From Haliotis asinina (lineage: Eukaryota > Mollusca > Gastropoda > Lepetellida > Haliotidae), in assembly GCF_037392515.1 (NCBI RefSeq), contig NC_090282.1, positions 57,684,843 through 57,748,842 of the forward strand: a DNA stretch of 64,000 nucleotides. The letters run 5' to 3'. The translations under genes and the position numbers were made by a program. Numbering within the stretch: position 1 is the stretch's first letter; each line of letters opens with the position of its first letter. Of the stretch, positions 62,128 to 64,000 are shown one piece after another. The notes beneath the pieces are model-generated. The model searched no databases. It was not told where the DNA came from and saw only the letters and a program-made list of their open reading frames with translations.

Positions 62128-63344
62128 TCAGAATGGGACACTGGTGATAGACTGAATGTCATTTGTCTTTCGTAATCTAAAGAAGCTGTTCTTGAACACA
62201 CGCTGGACTCTTTGAAAGGTGAATTCGTCATACACTGACCTTGCGGTGTTTGACCTGTCAAACGGCTCTGAAAGAGTAATCAGTTCTTCATAAACAATTT
62301 TAAATCAAGACTACAGCCAACAACTCTTAATGAACATGGATCTAGGTAAAAGCAACACATTTCTAAAAATATCTCACCCACGAAACATCTAAAGATTTTT
62401 GTTAAAACAAGAAAGTATAAGAAATATCAAGTGATGAATTTACTGCTTTTGCTTGTTCTTGCAAACTGACTGACTGCCGTGAGAGATATTGTTAGTACAA
62501 GGGAATCAAAAGGCAGCTGTATCAAAGTCACCTTCAATACAGAGACACTTCCACTGCCTCTGATTGTCGGCTGTCTGTTTCATCATGACACTCCGCGGCA
62601 CCCGCGCACCTTGTCGAATACTTATAGCATCTGCATCAAAGCTGGAAATATGATAAATACAATCTCAACATCCAGCAAACAGCAACTATATTTAAACAAT
62701 AAGGTCATGATAATTCATAAATACAACTTTAGCTCAAACGTTGCTCACATATGTTTAAAAAATATGAACGTGATATAGTAGAACAATATGTCTTAGCATC
62801 CAAAGGGTGGGCGGTTCCATCAAATTCAGAAATACATAAAAAGCAAAAAGCACTTGAGTAATAGAGTAAAAGGTAGTCCAGCAATAGTTTAAGATGACAA
62901 TTGTTAATGCTTACTTAAATTTGAAGGAGTAGTATTCAAGAAAGCCAAGGAAAAGATCTCCAAGAGAATCTTTGTTCTGTGTCTCGGCCAGAGGCAGTTT
63001 CTCATTCAGTTTCAGTTCCCGGATATCTGCATCAGGTTTGAAGGTTTTCTGCCAAGAAGAAGCATGTGCTGTCACATTCATTATCATATGGAGATTTGTT
63101 TTCAGAACAGGGCATATTCTCTGTCCACCACTTCCAAAATGATACCAAACAGAAATGAACAAACACCATCTACAGCAGAAACGCATGTTTACTGAAAGCA
63201 TAGTCAGCTTGACACACAAGTTATGTTTAATCTATTCTTTCTTATGAATATTTTCACAATTCAAAGAAAACATAATTGTTGTCAAGGGGACACTTACAGG
63301 GAACTGTGTCTGCAGACAGGGTAGAACTGGGGGGTTACAGCCAA
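62128..63344 (-). CDS. GLD-2/TENT2-like terminal nucleotidyltransferase, last four exons (partial)
   Basis: Non-canonical poly(A)/poly(U) polymerases add nucleotides to RNA 3' ends. Four exons on the minus strand, 63344-63298, 63048-62915, 62641-62532 and 62267-62128, join in phase to give the last 142 residues. The N-terminal part and the catalytic nucleotidyltransferase domain lie beyond the right edge. Visible in order: GCNPPVLPCLQTQFP, the linker before the PAP-associated domain; DSLGDLFLGFLEYYSFKF, the signature of that domain; DAISIRQGARVPRS; and CIEEPFDRSNTARSVYD, the EEPFD.TNTAR block of GLD-2 proteins. The end is NDIQSITSVPF. Human TENT2 has the same blocks in the same order and also ends about 20 residues after an LNSI motif. 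A TUT-type uridylyltransferase is the alternative. It runs in the same direction as TM2D3, 4.3 kb upstream of it. Confidence 0.88.
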
Positions 63345-63412
63345 CTGGAACAGGGAAACCAAATCATCTTATCAAGGATATTATATGCTCATATATATGC
63401 TTTAGTCCAAAT

Positions 63413-64000
63413 TCAGTGTATCAACTCACCCTCTAGGTAGTGTATCAACATAGTTTACATCTTCAGTTGTAGGTTAACAACTCACCCTCTAGGTAGTGTA
63501 TCAACATAGTTTATATCTCCAGTTGTAGGTTAACAACTCACGCTGTAAGTAGTGTATCAACATAGTTTATATCTCCAGTTGTAGGTTAACAACTCACCCT
63601 GTAGGTAGTTTATCAACATAGTTTATATGTCCAGTTGTAGGTTAACAACTCACCCTGTAAGTAGTGTATCAACATAGTTTATATCTCCAGTTGTAGGTTA
63701 ACAACTCACCCTGTAGGTAGTTTATCAACATAGTTTATATCTCCAGTTGTAGGTTAACAACTCACGCTGTAAGTAGCGTATTGACATAGTTTATATCTCC
63801 AGTTGTAGGTTAACACGTCACCCTGTAAGTAGCGTATCGGCGTGGTTTATATCTCCAGTTGTAGGTTAACAACTCACCCTGTAAGTAGCGTATTGACATA
63901 GTTTATATCTCCAGTTGTAGGTTAACAACTCACCCTGTAAGTAGTGTATCGACATAGTTTATATCCCCAGTTGTAGGTTAACAACTCACCCTGTAAGTAG
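63413..64000. repeat. 56-bp minisatellite, at least 10 copies, continuing past the window edge
   Basis: GTAGGTTAACAACTCACCCT followed by GTAAGTAGTGTATCAACATA and GTTTATATCTCCAGTT recurs every 56 bp (for example from 63469 and 63525). Units differ by single bases, with variants CTCTAGG, CTGTAGG and CTGTAAG. It lies in an intron of the nucleotidyltransferase gene, about 70 bp upstream (minus strand) of the exon at 63344. Confidence 0.96.

Noticed and set aside
63413..64000. CRISPR-like array
   Set aside because: The 56-bp units are contiguous with no unique spacers, and the DNA is clearly animal. It is a minisatellite.

Overview
This is a 64 kb window of animal nuclear DNA. Its genes are split by introns with GT..AG borders, non-coding DNA is long and AT-rich, and repeats are dense. 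Two short interspersed repeat families occur many times. One has a tRNA-like head and ends in (CACT)n. The other has a tail ending in GCGGCGTAAAACTAAACTCA followed by (CTCA)n. I recognise these as repeats typical of marine gastropods, most likely an abalone (Haliotis). That attribution is from memory and was not searched.

Layout. Bases 1-27,900 hold no gene I can support. They contain a ~0.96 kb sequence present twice (1-988 and 13,854-14,806), two decayed Tc1-like DNA transposons (about 2.6-3.3 kb and 4.6-5.35 kb), SINE copies, a 1.8 kb minisatellite of 74-bp units that can each form a hairpin (16.2-18.0 kb), an AT-rich minisatellite (24.9-25.7 kb) and small inverted-repeat elements.

Bases 27,949-50,169 (+) are a complete 25-exon gene for the beta subunit of adaptor complex AP-5 (AP5B1, 881 aa). 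All exon phases join without a break. Its introns hold most of the unusual structure: MITEs, a 107-bp repeat present four times, a minisatellite made from copies of the exon 16 splice acceptor, and a 5.5 kb intron with a broken tyrosine-recombinase retroelement that is itself split by a pogo-like DNA transposon.

Bases 52,519-57,795 (-) are a complete five-exon gene for TM2D3 (243 aa), tail to tail with AP5B1. Bases 62,128-63,344 (-) are the last four exons of a GLD-2/TENT2-like terminal nucleotidyltransferase. The rest of that gene lies beyond the right edge. The window ends inside a 56-bp minisatellite in one of its introns.

The three genes act in unrelated processes: late endosome/lysosome sorting, a membrane protein linked to Notch signalling, and RNA 3'-end tailing. 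Nothing suggests co-regulation. The novelty lies in the repeats, chiefly the exon-derived minisatellite, the nested transposons and the hairpin minisatellite. I found no previously undescribed multi-gene system.
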